A stretch of DNA of 64,000 nucleotides from JAJNPS01 sp031378845. Its GTDB lineage: Bacteria; Pseudomonadota; Alphaproteobacteria; Rhodobacterales; Rhodobacteraceae. Both the position numbers and the translations under genes were made by a program. The stretch's first letter is position 1. The number at the start of each line of letters is the position of its first letter. The DNA lies in NCBI GenBank assembly GCA_031378845.1, contig JANNES010000026.1, positions 1 through 64,000 of the forward strand, given 5' to 3'. The notes beneath the pieces are model-generated. The model saw only the letters and a list, made by a program, of their open reading frames with translations, searched no databases and was not told where the DNA came from. Shown one piece after another: positions 26,342-34,098 of the stretch.

Positions 26342-27228
26342 GGCGGGGCATGATCGAACGGACCCATCCCCAACTGTCGGTCGGGGCGCAGTGTCGCCTG
26401 CTGTCGATCTCTAGGTCGTCCTTTTACTACGCGCCGCAGGGCGAGACCGAGATGAACCTTGACCTCATGCTGTTGATCGACAAGCAGTTTCTGGACACCC
26501 CGTTTTACGGCGTCCGGCAGATGACATGGCACCTGCAGAACGAAGACCATGCCGTGAACGAAAAGCGCATCCGGCGGCTGATGCGCCTTATGCGTTTGAT
26601 GCCGATCTACCAAAAGCCCAACACCAGCAAGCCCGCGAAGGGGCACAAGACCTATCCGTATCTGCTGGGCGGGCTGCGGATCGACAGGCCCAACCAGGTC
26701 TGGTGTGCCGACATCACCTACCTGCCGATGCGCAAAGGCTTTCTCTATCTGGTCGCCATCCTGGACTGGTTCACACGCAAGGTGCTGGCCTGGCGCATAT
26801 CGAACACGCTGGAGGCGGACTTCGGCATCGAGGCGTTGAATGAGGCGATCCACAAGTTCGGCCCGCCCGAGATCATGAATACCGATCAAGGGTCACAGTT
26901 CACATCCTTCGACTGGACCGACCGCTTGAGGCGGGCAAAGACCAAGATCTCGATGGACGGCAAAGCCCGTTACCTCGACAACCCTCGGGCATTCCTTCGG
27001 ACCGATGGCAGGAATGCCCTCGACATGTCGCGTCTCTGGCGATCCCTGAAATACGAATGCGTCTACCTGCATGCCTGGGAAACCGGGTCACATGCACGCG
27101 CAGGCGTCGGACGCTGGATCACTTTCTACAACCACCAGCGGCCCCATGCCGCCCATGGCGGTCAACCGCCCGCCGTGGTCTACTTCAACGCAATCGAAAC
27201 CGATCAGCAGGTGCAGGCAGTAGCTTAA
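26326..27228 (+). CDS. IS3-family transposase OrfB, probably inactivated
   Basis: A 300-residue integrase-type DDE subunit. The HTH_21 region (FYGVRQMTWHLQN, RIRRLMRLM) is followed by the rve core: QVWCADITYLPM (first Asp), IMNTDQGSQFTS (second Asp). After GKARYLDN the family continues IFIERLWRSLKYE, whose first Glu is the third catalytic residue. Here about 45 foreign bases are inserted at that point and the segment reads LDM then SRLWRSLKYE, so this Glu is missing. The frame is otherwise open to the stop. Confidence 0.85.
   Translation: MGREVRRGMIERTHPQLSVGAQCRLLSISRSSFYYAPQGETEMNLDLMLLIDKQFLDTPFYGVRQMTWHLQNEDHAVNEKRIRRLMRLMRLMPIYQKPNTSKPAKGHKTYPYLLGGLRIDRPNQVWCADITYLPMRKGFLYLVAILDWFTRKVLAWRISNTLEADFGIEALNEAIHKFGPPEIMNTDQGSQFTSFDWTDRLRRAKTKISMDGKARYLDNPRAFLRTDGRNALDMSRLWRSLKYECVYLHAWETGSHARAGVGRWITFYNHQRPHAAHGGQPPAVVYFNAIETDQQVQAVA
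26981..27025 (+). repeat. 45-bp palindromic insertion within IS3 orfB
   Basis: The octamer CCTCGACA at 26973-26980 is repeated at 27018-27025, giving a 45-base unit. Inside are perfect 10-bp arms, GGGCATTCCT (26987-26996) and AGGAATGCCC (27010-27019), around a 13-nt loop. It adds 15 codons in frame. Its sequence is unlike the 39-bp family. Related IS3 proteins do not have this stretch, judging from the conserved motif it splits. Confidence 0.7.
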
Positions 27229-27309
27229 ATCACCCCGGAAACTGTCCAAAGATCGGGGAGTAGCTCACTTGTCGCGGGTCAAATCGGCGACACCACGCGG
27301 GATGGGTGA

Positions 27310-27642
27310 CATCTGACCTGGCCTGACCTTTTTGCGCAATCGGACACGATGTGCGATGGCTGGATCACAGAAGGGTTTCCGTCCGTGGAGATGGAGCTAT
27401 CCGCAGTTTCGGCAGTTGCCCAAAAGTCCGGGGTTGCGGCCATCGCGCTTTTGTCAGTTTGCGATACGTTGCCGGATGGTAAGACGTTCCACGATGCGAT
27501 GGATGAGACCGACAAGACGGCACTTTAGCGAAGCAACGAGGCAGTTTTACACATTGCGTTGCACCTGAGTGCCGAGGCGATCACGCAACACGAAACCGGC
27601 AAGGGCGCTGGCATCACAAGGCCCATCGCAAAAGCACGATAA
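27310..27642 (+). pseudogene. Nucleoside phosphorylase family protein, C-terminal remnant
   Basis: The frame encodes LTWPDLFAQSD, then GFPSVEMELSAVSAVAQKSG (the VEME substrate-binding motif of PNP_UDP_1 enzymes) and LLSVCDTLPDGKTFHDAM. A TAG at 27526 interrupts it, and the frame resumes with a helix (EAVLHIALHLSAEAI) to a TAA 21 bases before the ABC transporter gene. The N-terminal part is gone, replaced by the IS3 element. It was probably the first gene of the transporter operon, linking the transporter with nucleoside or base metabolism. Confidence 0.7.
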
Positions 27643-27662
27643 GCCCTTTTAAAGAGGAAAAG

Positions 27663-28895
27663 ATGACGAGAATTCTGAAGATCACGCTGCTGGCAACAAC
27701 CGTTCTGACGGCGCCTATGGCTTGGGCGGATACGGCGGACGGGTCGATGCTGATTGGCAAGGACTGGGACGCGGTGCGCGAGATGGCCAAGGGCGGCACG
27801 GTGAACTGGTTCATGTGGGGAGGCGCCGACAACATCAACCAGTATGTGTCCGACTATGTTGGCGGCATTCTGAAGGATCAGTATGGCATCACGCTCAACC
27901 GCGTCGGCATCACCGACACGGTGGAGGCGGTGAACATCGTGCTGGGCGAGAAGGAGTCCGGCGTGATGGACAAGGGTTCGGTCGACATGATCTGGATCAA
28001 CGGCGAAAACTTCCGCACCATGAGGCAAGGCGGTCTGGTCTGGTGCGGCTATACCGACAGCCTGCCCAACAACGCGCTGGTCAACTGGGACAATCCGGCC
28101 ATCGCGAACGACTTTGGTGTGCCGGTCGAGGGCTGCGAGGTGCCTTGGTCACGGGCGCAGTTTGCCTTTGCTCATGACAGCGCTGTCACGCCAAACCCAC
28201 CCAGATCCATCCCGGAGCTGCTGGACTGGATCAAGGCCAATCCCGGCCAGTTCACCTATCCCGCGCCGCCCGATTTCACCGGTGCTGTGTTTGTCCGCCA
28301 TGTGTTCTACCATGCTGCGGGCGGGTCGCAGAACCTGATGGGGCCGTTTGATCAGGCAAAGTTCGATGACGCCGCCGCCAAGACCTGGGTGATCCTGAAC
28401 GAGATCGAACCGATGCTGTGGCGCGAGGGCAAGACCTATCCGAACGCGATCAACCAGTTGAACGAGCTTTTTGCCAACAAGGAAGTTGCGCTGACCTTCA
28501 ACTATGAGCCGGCGCAGTTCGGGCTGGCGGTGCAGGCCGGGACCTATCCTGACACGGTCATGTCCTACGGGTTGACCGATGGCACCATCGGCAACACCAA
28601 CTATACGATCATCCCGTTCAACTCGCCCAACAAGGCCGCGGCGATGGTGCTGCAAAACGTGCTTTTGTCCGGCGAGGCGCAGTTGCAAAAGGCGCTGCCG
28701 GATGTCTGGGGCGCCAACTCCGGCATCGAGATGGACCGCACGAGCGCCGAAGTTCAGGCCGCGTTCAATGCGATCGAGCGTCACCCATCGGTGGTCGCGG
28801 CCGAAGACCTGGCCGAGAATTCCTTGCCAGAGTTGCAGGCGGACTGGATTTCGGCCATCGAACAGGGGTGGATCACCAACGTGGCCGAGAACTAG
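27663..28895 (+). CDS. ABC transporter substrate-binding protein, YnjB-like
   Basis: A 410-residue exported binding protein. The signal peptide (ITLLATTVLTAPMAWA) is cleaved before DTADGS. NWFMWGGADNINQYVSDYVG and VDMIWINGENFRTMRQGGLV match the YnjB family (COG4134), not the maltose or spermidine binders. The E. coli counterpart has no established ligand. The ribosome-binding site AGAGGAAAAG lies directly before the ATG. The broken nucleoside-phosphorylase gene upstream hints at a nucleoside-related ligand; this is inference. Confidence 0.85.
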   Translation: MTRILKITLLATTVLTAPMAWADTADGSMLIGKDWDAVREMAKGGTVNWFMWGGADNINQYVSDYVGGILKDQYGITLNRVGITDTVEAVNIVLGEKESGVMDKGSVDMIWINGENFRTMRQGGLVWCGYTDSLPNNALVNWDNPAIANDFGVPVEGCEVPWSRAQFAFAHDSAVTPNPPRSIPELLDWIKANPGQFTYPAPPDFTGAVFVRHVFYHAAGGSQNLMGPFDQAKFDDAAAKTWVILNEIEPMLWREGKTYPNAINQLNELFANKEVALTFNYEPAQFGLAVQAGTYPDTVMSYGLTDGTIGNTNYTIIPFNSPNKAAAMVLQNVLLSGEAQLQKALPDVWGANSGIEMDRTSAEVQAAFNAIERHPSVVAAEDLAENSLPELQADWISAIEQGWITNVAEN

Positions 28896-28975
28896 GCTCT
28901 GATCGATCCGATGGCGCGGGCGGGCCTGCGCCATCGGCACCCCCGAAAGGCAAACCCCGGAGGCAACGCGCCGCC

Positions 28976-29833
28976 ATGTCGGATCGCACCACGATCATTT
29001 TGCTGCTGCTGCCGGCCTTGCTGGTGATCGGGGTCCTGTTCTTTGGCGGGCTGCTGATCGGGGTCATGCGGTCGTTCAACTACATGCCGGTGATTGGGTT
29101 GACGACGCCGAACCTTGACGCCTATGCGGCGGTGTTTGCCGATCCGGAATTCTATTGGTCGTTCCTTTTGACGTTTCACATCGCGTTCACCTCAACGGTC
29201 ATTTCGGCGGTGATCGCGATTGCCGCAGCACTCTTGCTGCGGCGCAGTTTTGTGGGGCGCGGGCTGATCAGCTTTCTCTTCCAGCTCAACCTGACAGTGC
29301 CGCATCTGGTGGGGGCTATCGGGATTCTGTATCTCTTTTCCCAGTCGGGCAGCTTTGCACGGCTGGCGGCTGAAATGGGCCTGATCACCAGACCAGGTGA
29401 CTTTCCGGCGATGGTCTTTGACCCCTATGCCATTGGGATCATTCTGCAATATATCTGGAAAGAGGTCCCGTTCATTGGCGTTATCGTTCTGGCCAACATG
29501 CAATCCATCGGTCACGATTATGAGGCGGTTGCGCGGTCACTGGGGGCAAGCCGCTGGCAAGCCTTCCGTCATGTCCTGCTGCCGCTGATCTTTCCCGGCG
29601 TGCTGTCGGCGTCCGTGATGGTCTTTGCGTTCACCTTTGGTGCCTATGAGATCCCGGCCGTTCTGGGGGCCAACTACCCTGCCACTCTGCCCGTCCTTGC
29701 CTATCGCAGCTACACCGATGTCGATCTTGCCGCGCGCCCCGAGGCAATGGCGATGGCAGTAGTGATCGCCGTCCTGTCCGCCATCATGATCGCCATCTAC
29801 ATTCGTGCCACTCGGCGCGGCATCAGAAGTTAG
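28976..29833 (+). CDS. ABC transporter permease, YnjC-like (first)
   Basis: A 285-residue inner-membrane permease with about six helices. The BPD_transp_1 loop EAVARSLGASRWQAFRHVLL, then PLIFPG, is the coupling helix that meets the ATPase. In E. coli one long YnjC holds both permease halves; here the halves are separate genes. ATG 28976 is preferred to a longer frame whose extra residues are hydrophilic and overlap the binding-protein gene. Confidence 0.85.
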   Translation: MSDRTTIILLLLPALLVIGVLFFGGLLIGVMRSFNYMPVIGLTTPNLDAYAAVFADPEFYWSFLLTFHIAFTSTVISAVIAIAAALLLRRSFVGRGLISFLFQLNLTVPHLVGAIGILYLFSQSGSFARLAAEMGLITRPGDFPAMVFDPYAIGIILQYIWKEVPFIGVIVLANMQSIGHDYEAVARSLGASRWQAFRHVLLPLIFPGVLSASVMVFAFTFGAYEIPAVLGANYPATLPVLAYRSYTDVDLAARPEAMAMAVVIAVLSAIMIAIYIRATRRGIRS

Positions 29834-29837
29834 GGCC

Positions 29838-30659
29838 ATGCAGCGCGAACCTCTTGCCATCCGGTCCATCCAGGTGATCAGCGGCCTCGTGCTGATTGTC
29901 TGGCTGGTCCTGCCGCTGATCCCGCTTGCGATCTGGTCGTTCGCCCGGGGCTGGCGGTTTCCATCGCTGTTGCCGCAAGCCTGGTCGCTGAAGGCGTGGG
30001 AATACACGCTTTCGGATACCGCGGGCGTTCTGGACAGTCTTTGGTTGACGATCTGGATTGCGGTCTGCGCCACGCTGCTGTCGATCCTGATCGGGGTTCC
30101 GGCAGGGCGGGCCTTGGGAATGCACAAGTTTCGTGGCAAGGCGCTGGTAGAGATGATCATCCTTGCCCCCGTGATCGTGCCGGGGATTGCGGTGGCGCTT
30201 GGCATCCATTCGGTGTTTATCGGGCTCGGTCTGACCAACACGGTGATCGGGGTTGTACTGGTGCACCTGATCCCGACGCTGCCCTACATGACATTGGTGA
30301 TGGCCGGAATATTTGCCAACTACGACCCGGCATTCGAGCAGCAGGCCCGCAGCCTCGGGGCCTCGCCATTGCGTACCTTCTGGCATGTGACCCTTCCTGC
30401 CATCATGCCCGGCATCATCGTCGGCGGTCTGTTCGCATTCCTGGTATCCTGGAGCCAGTATGTCCTGACGCTGCTGATCGGCGGCGGGCGGGTGGTGACC
30501 TTGCCGCTGCTTTTGTTCAACTTCGTCTCATCGGGACGCAATGACATCACCGGTGCAATCGCGATGATCTACATCCTGCCCGGTGTCCTGATCCTGATCC
30601 TGACCGCAAGGCAATTGTCGGGTCGAAGTGGCGCTGTTGGAGGCTTTGGTCGCCTATGA
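29838..30659 (+). CDS. ABC transporter permease, YnjC-like (second)
   Basis: A 273-residue permease with six predicted helices and the coupling loop QQARSLGASPLRTFWHVTLP. It starts 4 bases after the first permease ends and overlaps the ATPase gene by ATGA, so the four genes form one transcription and translation unit. Confidence 0.85.
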   Translation: MQREPLAIRSIQVISGLVLIVWLVLPLIPLAIWSFARGWRFPSLLPQAWSLKAWEYTLSDTAGVLDSLWLTIWIAVCATLLSILIGVPAGRALGMHKFRGKALVEMIILAPVIVPGIAVALGIHSVFIGLGLTNTVIGVVLVHLIPTLPYMTLVMAGIFANYDPAFEQQARSLGASPLRTFWHVTLPAIMPGIIVGGLFAFLVSWSQYVLTLLIGGGRVVTLPLLLFNFVSSGRNDITGAIAMIYILPGVLILILTARQLSGRSGAVGGFGRL

Positions 30660-31690
30660 CGCGTGTCGCCATCACCAACCTCAGCAAGACCTATCCGGGC
30701 GCTGCGACGCCGTCGCTCGACAGCTTGTCGCTGGAAATCCCCAGCGGCGAGATGACAGCACTTCTGGGGCCGTCCGGTTGTGGCAAGACCACCACGATGA
30801 AGATGATCGCAGGACTGCTGGAGCCGTCGGGCGGTGATGTGACCTTTGATGGCCGGTCCATCCTGCGCGACAAGCCCGAAGACCGGGGCGTTGTGATGGT
30901 ATTCCAGAACTACCTGCTGTTTCCCTATATGTCAGTGGCCGAGAATGTCGGTTTCGGCTTGCGGATGCGCAAGGTTCCCAAGGCGCAGATTGCAGGCCGG
31001 GTTGCGCGCATGCTGGCGCTGGTGCAACTGCCTGATCTTGGAAACCGAAAGCCCTCGGAACTGTCGGGCGGCGAGCAGCAGCGTGTGGCCTTGGCACGGG
31101 CACTGATCGTCGAGCCGAAGGTGCTGCTTCTGGATGAACCGCTGTCCAATCTGGATGCACATCTGCGGCTGGAAATGCGCGATCTTATTCGGGGCCTGCA
31201 AAAACAGTTGGGCATTACCACGATCTTCGTAACCCATGATCAAGAAGAGGCCGTCGTGCTGGCTGACCGTGTGGCGCTGATTCTGGACGGCCAGTTGCGC
31301 CAGTATGATCGCGCCGATCAATTCTATAAACGCCCGGCAAACGAGGCCGTGGCGCGGTTCTTCGGCGGGCAGAACTTTGTGCGCGGCCGGTCAGAGAACG
31401 GCATGTTCCAGTCCGTTCTGGGACCAATGATCCTGCCCGATGGGGTCGCGCGTGGTGCCGGGACGCTGACCTGTCGCCCTGAGGCCATTCGTATCGGTGC
31501 AGCGCCGGTGAATGCGCTTTCTGCCCTGGTCATGGATCGGCTTTACATGGGCACCCAGACCCGGCTGAGGCTGCGGGTGGGTGAAACCGATCTCGAGGCG
31601 GTCCTCAGTCCTGATGTGGTCGACGGCATCGCCCCCGGGCAGACGATCCAGATCAGTTTGCCACCGCAAAGCCTGTGGGTGATGACATGA
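30656..31690 (+). CDS. ABC transporter ATP-binding protein, YnjD-like
   Basis: A 344-residue ATPase. GPSGCGKTTTMKMIAG is Walker A, VFQNYLLFPYMSV the Q-loop, LSGGEQQRVALARAL the signature, VLLLDEPLSNLD Walker B, and IFVTHDQEEA the H-switch. The C-terminal 110 residues form a TOBE-type regulatory domain, as in spermidine/Fe/thiamine importers. It energises the importer encoded upstream. Confidence 0.9.
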   Translation: MTRVAITNLSKTYPGAATPSLDSLSLEIPSGEMTALLGPSGCGKTTTMKMIAGLLEPSGGDVTFDGRSILRDKPEDRGVVMVFQNYLLFPYMSVAENVGFGLRMRKVPKAQIAGRVARMLALVQLPDLGNRKPSELSGGEQQRVALARALIVEPKVLLLDEPLSNLDAHLRLEMRDLIRGLQKQLGITTIFVTHDQEEAVVLADRVALILDGQLRQYDRADQFYKRPANEAVARFFGGQNFVRGRSENGMFQSVLGPMILPDGVARGAGTLTCRPEAIRIGAAPVNALSALVMDRLYMGTQTRLRLRVGETDLEAVLSPDVVDGIAPGQTIQISLPPQSLWVMT

Positions 31691-31979
31691 AATTCGGCGT
31701 TCATGCAGGGCTGCGGATGGCACGAAGAACGGATGCGGTGACTCCGATCCTGCGCATCGCCACTCCAGTTCCGACCTGTTGAGTTTGTTCCTAAAATCAT
31801 GTTTTGCCAGATTGCCGGGCGGACGTGCCAAAGGTTGGTGTTTCGTGACTGATCCGGCAGGCACGGTTGCAGAACTGCCGGGTGAACACCTTGTTTTGCG
31901 CCCCCTGTGACCGCATGGATTAACGACGTGAACCCTTGCTCGTCAGAATCCTGCAGCAACGCCTGTCTGCTTTAAACGG
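31691..31979. other. Degraded sequence after the ABC operon
   Basis: The 289 bases between the ATPase stop and the IS3 remnant hold no convincing gene. Two spots (ATTGCCGGGC near 31812 and ACTGCCGGGT near 31874) resemble the second half of the 39-bp palindromic repeat but lack a clear first half. Confidence 0.35.
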
Positions 31980-32117
31980 ATGAAAAGGGCTGAGAAACAA
32001 GGCGTTATGATCCAACACATGCAACCCGGCCAGCCCCGGCAGAACGCCTATATCGACCGCGATTCCCGCACCGACAGGCACGAATGGCTGGACCCATACA
32101 TCATCGCAACCATCGAG

Positions 32118-32156
32118 CCTTACAGCGATTGCACACAATCGCCTGCCGGCCAGCGC
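32118..32156 (+). repeat. Palindromic insertion element, copy 5 (39 bp)
   Basis: It starts CCTTACA, then GCGATTGCACACAATCGC (7-bp stem, 4-nt loop), then CTGCCGGCCAGCGC. Both stem arms differ from the other copies yet still pair, that is, the changes compensate. It is inserted in frame after codons for YIIATIE, sense with the host gene. Confidence 0.8.
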
Positions 32157-32216
32157 AAGGCACAGGACTTCGCCACGCAACGGCTCCGGACTTACACCAG
32201 CGACCGCTCGAGCATC

Positions 32217-32255
32217 CCTTACATGGTTTGCAGGCAGACCATTGCCGGGCAACGG
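32217..32255 (+). repeat. Palindromic insertion element, copy 6 (39 bp)
   Basis: It starts CCTTACAT, then GGTTTGCAGGCAGACC (stem with one G-T pair), then ATTGCCGGGCAACGG. It is inserted in frame between codons for DRSSI and GIGGSTPAQK; related IS3 proteins read DRPNMGIGG here without a gap. It is sense with the host gene. Confidence 0.85.
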
Positions 32256-32405
32256 GGCATCGGCGGCAGCACACCCGCCCAGAAACTGAAAATGGCCGCG
32301 TGAGTTCTGCGAATGCGCCCCGCTGGATACGGGGGACGACCACATCATGACAATGTGGAACCTCCTTGACTGATCGCCGTCGCCAGAATACCTAGCCCAA
32401 GTATC

Positions 32406-32479
32406 GCGGGCGTTGTGTAATGGTAAGACCTCTGCCTTCCACGCAGAAGACGCGGGTTCGATTCCCGCCGCCCGCTCCA
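32406..32479 (+). tRNA. tRNA-Gly (anticodon TCC)
   Basis: The acceptor arm GCGGGCG pairs with CGCCCGC, the discriminator base is T, and CCA is encoded. The D-arm is TGTGTAATGGTAAGA, the anticodon arm CTGCCTTCCACGCAG with anticodon TCC, and the T-arm CGGGTTCGATTCCCG. The cloverleaf is complete in 74 bases. It lies directly after IS3 debris. Confidence 0.97.
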
Positions 32480-32955
32480 ATTTAGCGATGATTTCTGCCG
32501 CAGGTGCCGACGCGCCCTGCACCCGCGTTTATCATCCAGACAATCGACGGAAATCCACCTGATCGGCGCAGGGTCTTGGCGACGACGCGTCCGCGGACTT
32601 GAGCCACGAACGACAGCCAATGTGCGCTGGACGCCCTGCCACACGGGGGCGGGCAACGCGGCGTGATGATGATACCGTCACGCCGAGGGATTGCGGGAGC
32701 CCGGCTGCCGGTGCAGCCGGGCGGCTTCTAGGCGCCGGAGTCGAGCCGGTTTTGCACAAACTGGTTGGCGAAACAAATCAGAATCCGGCTCTTGCTTTGC
32801 GAACACGCTGGCACCGCAACTGATCCGCACCGTCAGGAATCACTTGCGAAATAAGTTAAGATCAGCAAAGTAAATGCAACAATTAGATGTTTTCAAATCG
32901 AAAATCGCGTTCTGCCGACAACAGTATTTGCGTGTTGCGTGTGTAGGAGACGGCA
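32480..32955. other. Intergenic region after tRNA-Gly
   Basis: The 476 bases between the tRNA and the next gene become A+T-richer toward the 3' end. No supported frame is present; minus-strand frames here are antisense to the tRNA. Promoters for the glycosyltransferase pair are expected in 32830-32945. Confidence 0.5.
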
Positions 32956-34098
32956 TTGATCCAAAGCGAAAATTCAGACTTGCCATTGGCACGTATCGTC
33001 TTGCTCACCGGGATCAGCATTATCATCCCGACATACCATGAAGTGTTGAATATCCCACATATCTTGGCGCGGATCGCGGCATTGAAGGAGGCCCAGGATC
33101 TGGAGCTGGAAGTCATCTTGATGGATGACAATAGCCGCGACGGAAGCGTCGAAGCGGTTGAGGCGCTTGGCTTGGACTGGGTCCGGATCGTCGTGCGAAC
33201 TGAAAACCGCGGTTTGAGCCCATCTGTCATCGACGGGTTCAAACTGGCGCGCTATCCTGTGCTGGTGTGCATGGACTGCGACCTGAGTCATCCGCCGGAA
33301 AAGATCCCCGACATGGTGCTTGTCTTGCAGTCGGGACAGCAGTTCGTGCTTGGCTCCCGCTATGTTTCGGGTGGATCGACCGATGATGACTGGGGATTGT
33401 TGCGCTGGTTGAACAGTCGGATCGCCACGCTGTTGGCACGCCCTCTGACGAAAGTCGGTGACCCGATGTCGGGCTTCATGGCGATGCGAAAATCAGATTT
33501 TGAGCTTGCCGAGGACTTGAATCCGGTCGGCTACAAGATTGCGCTCGAGCTCATCGTGAAATGTGGCTTTGACAACGTCGGCGAGGTGCCAATCAGATTT
33601 GTTGATCGCCAGTATGGACAAAGCAAACTGACCTTTCGCGAGCAGCTGAAGTATATTGTGCATTTGCGCCGTCTCTATATCCACAAGTTCGGCACCGCGA
33701 TGCACTTTGCGCAGTTTCTTGTGGTGGGATTTTCCGGAGCATTGGTCAACCTGCTTGTTCTCACGATTCTTCGCTATTTCGGCTTTGAAGCCGAGGTAAG
33801 TCTGGCTGGGGGAATTGCAGTCAGTCTTGTGACGAATTTTCTGCTCAATCGCAGATTCTCGTTTAGCTATGCACGAGGCTCGAACATCTGGAAGCAGTTT
33901 ACCGGCTTTCTTGCGGCGTCCTCGGTGGGTATGCTCGTGAACTACGCGACGGCACTTTATCTGCAAGCACACGTTTTGTCGGATGGCCCGTATCAGCTGC
34001 AGCTTTCGGCTCTTGTAGGAATACTTGCGGGGATGATGTTCAACTTTGTTGGGAACAGATATGTTGTCTTCAGGAAAAAGTATATCAAGGACAAGTAA
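32956..34098 (+). CDS. Polyprenyl-phosphate sugar transferase fused to GtrA-like membrane domain
   Basis: A 380-residue protein. Residues 18-240 form a dolichyl-phosphate-mannose-synthase-like GT2 domain: SIIIPTYHEVLNI, LMDDNSRDGS, VCMDCDLSHPPE (DXD), LGSRYV, DPMSGFMAM and GQSKLTFREQLKY. Residues 245-370 form a GtrA domain with four helices (QFLVVGFSGALVN, SLVTNFLLNRRFSF, NFVGNRYVVF). The enzyme loads a sugar onto a polyprenyl phosphate, and the GtrA part may flip or anchor it. A TTG start follows TAGGAGA. The 3' end overlaps the next membrane glycosyltransferase, which probably uses the product. Confidence 0.9.
   Translation: MIQSENSDLPLARIVLLTGISIIIPTYHEVLNIPHILARIAALKEAQDLELEVILMDDNSRDGSVEAVEALGLDWVRIVVRTENRGLSPSVIDGFKLARYPVLVCMDCDLSHPPEKIPDMVLVLQSGQQFVLGSRYVSGGSTDDDWGLLRWLNSRIATLLARPLTKVGDPMSGFMAMRKSDFELAEDLNPVGYKIALELIVKCGFDNVGEVPIRFVDRQYGQSKLTFREQLKYIVHLRRLYIHKFGTAMHFAQFLVVGFSGALVNLLVLTILRYFGFEAEVSLAGGIAVSLVTNFLLNRRFSFSYARGSNIWKQFTGFLAASSVGMLVNYATALYLQAHVLSDGPYQLQLSALVGILAGMMFNFVGNRYVVFRKKYIKDK

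Larger units (their letters stand above)
25962..27267 (+). mobile_element. IS3-family insertion sequence
   Basis: The ends are inverted repeats: TGAGCTACTCCCCGA at 25962 and its complement ending at 27267, both extended by imperfect pairing to GGACAGT. The element is 1306 bp and carries the usual overlapping orfA and orfB. Short flanks show no clear target duplication, which fits rearrangement after insertion. It lies between the IS5 pseudogene and a nucleoside-phosphorylase remnant and truncates both. Confidence 0.9.
31980..32303 (+). pseudogene. IS3-family OrfB, C-terminal remnant with two palindromic insertions
   Basis: The frame matches the last part of an IS3 OrfB: AEKQGVMIQHMQPGQPRQNA, RHEWLDPYIIATIE, AQDFATQRLRTYTSDRS, then GIGGSTPAQKLKMAA and stop. 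Two 13-codon segments (PYSDCTQSPAGQR and PYMVCRQTIAGQR) have no counterpart in the family; both are copies of the 39-bp repeat. The motif set differs from the IS3 at 26-27 kb. An end-like GC-rich hairpin (CGCCCCGCTGGATACGGGGG) follows the stop. Confidence 0.8.

Noticed and set aside
32406..32479. tRNA-Gly as an attachment site of a genomic island
   Set aside because: No integrase gene and no duplicate of the tRNA 3' end was found in the window; only IS debris is adjacent.
32345..32656. 103-codon minus-strand frame
   Set aside because: It runs antisense through the tRNA-Gly gene; such frames are regular artefacts.
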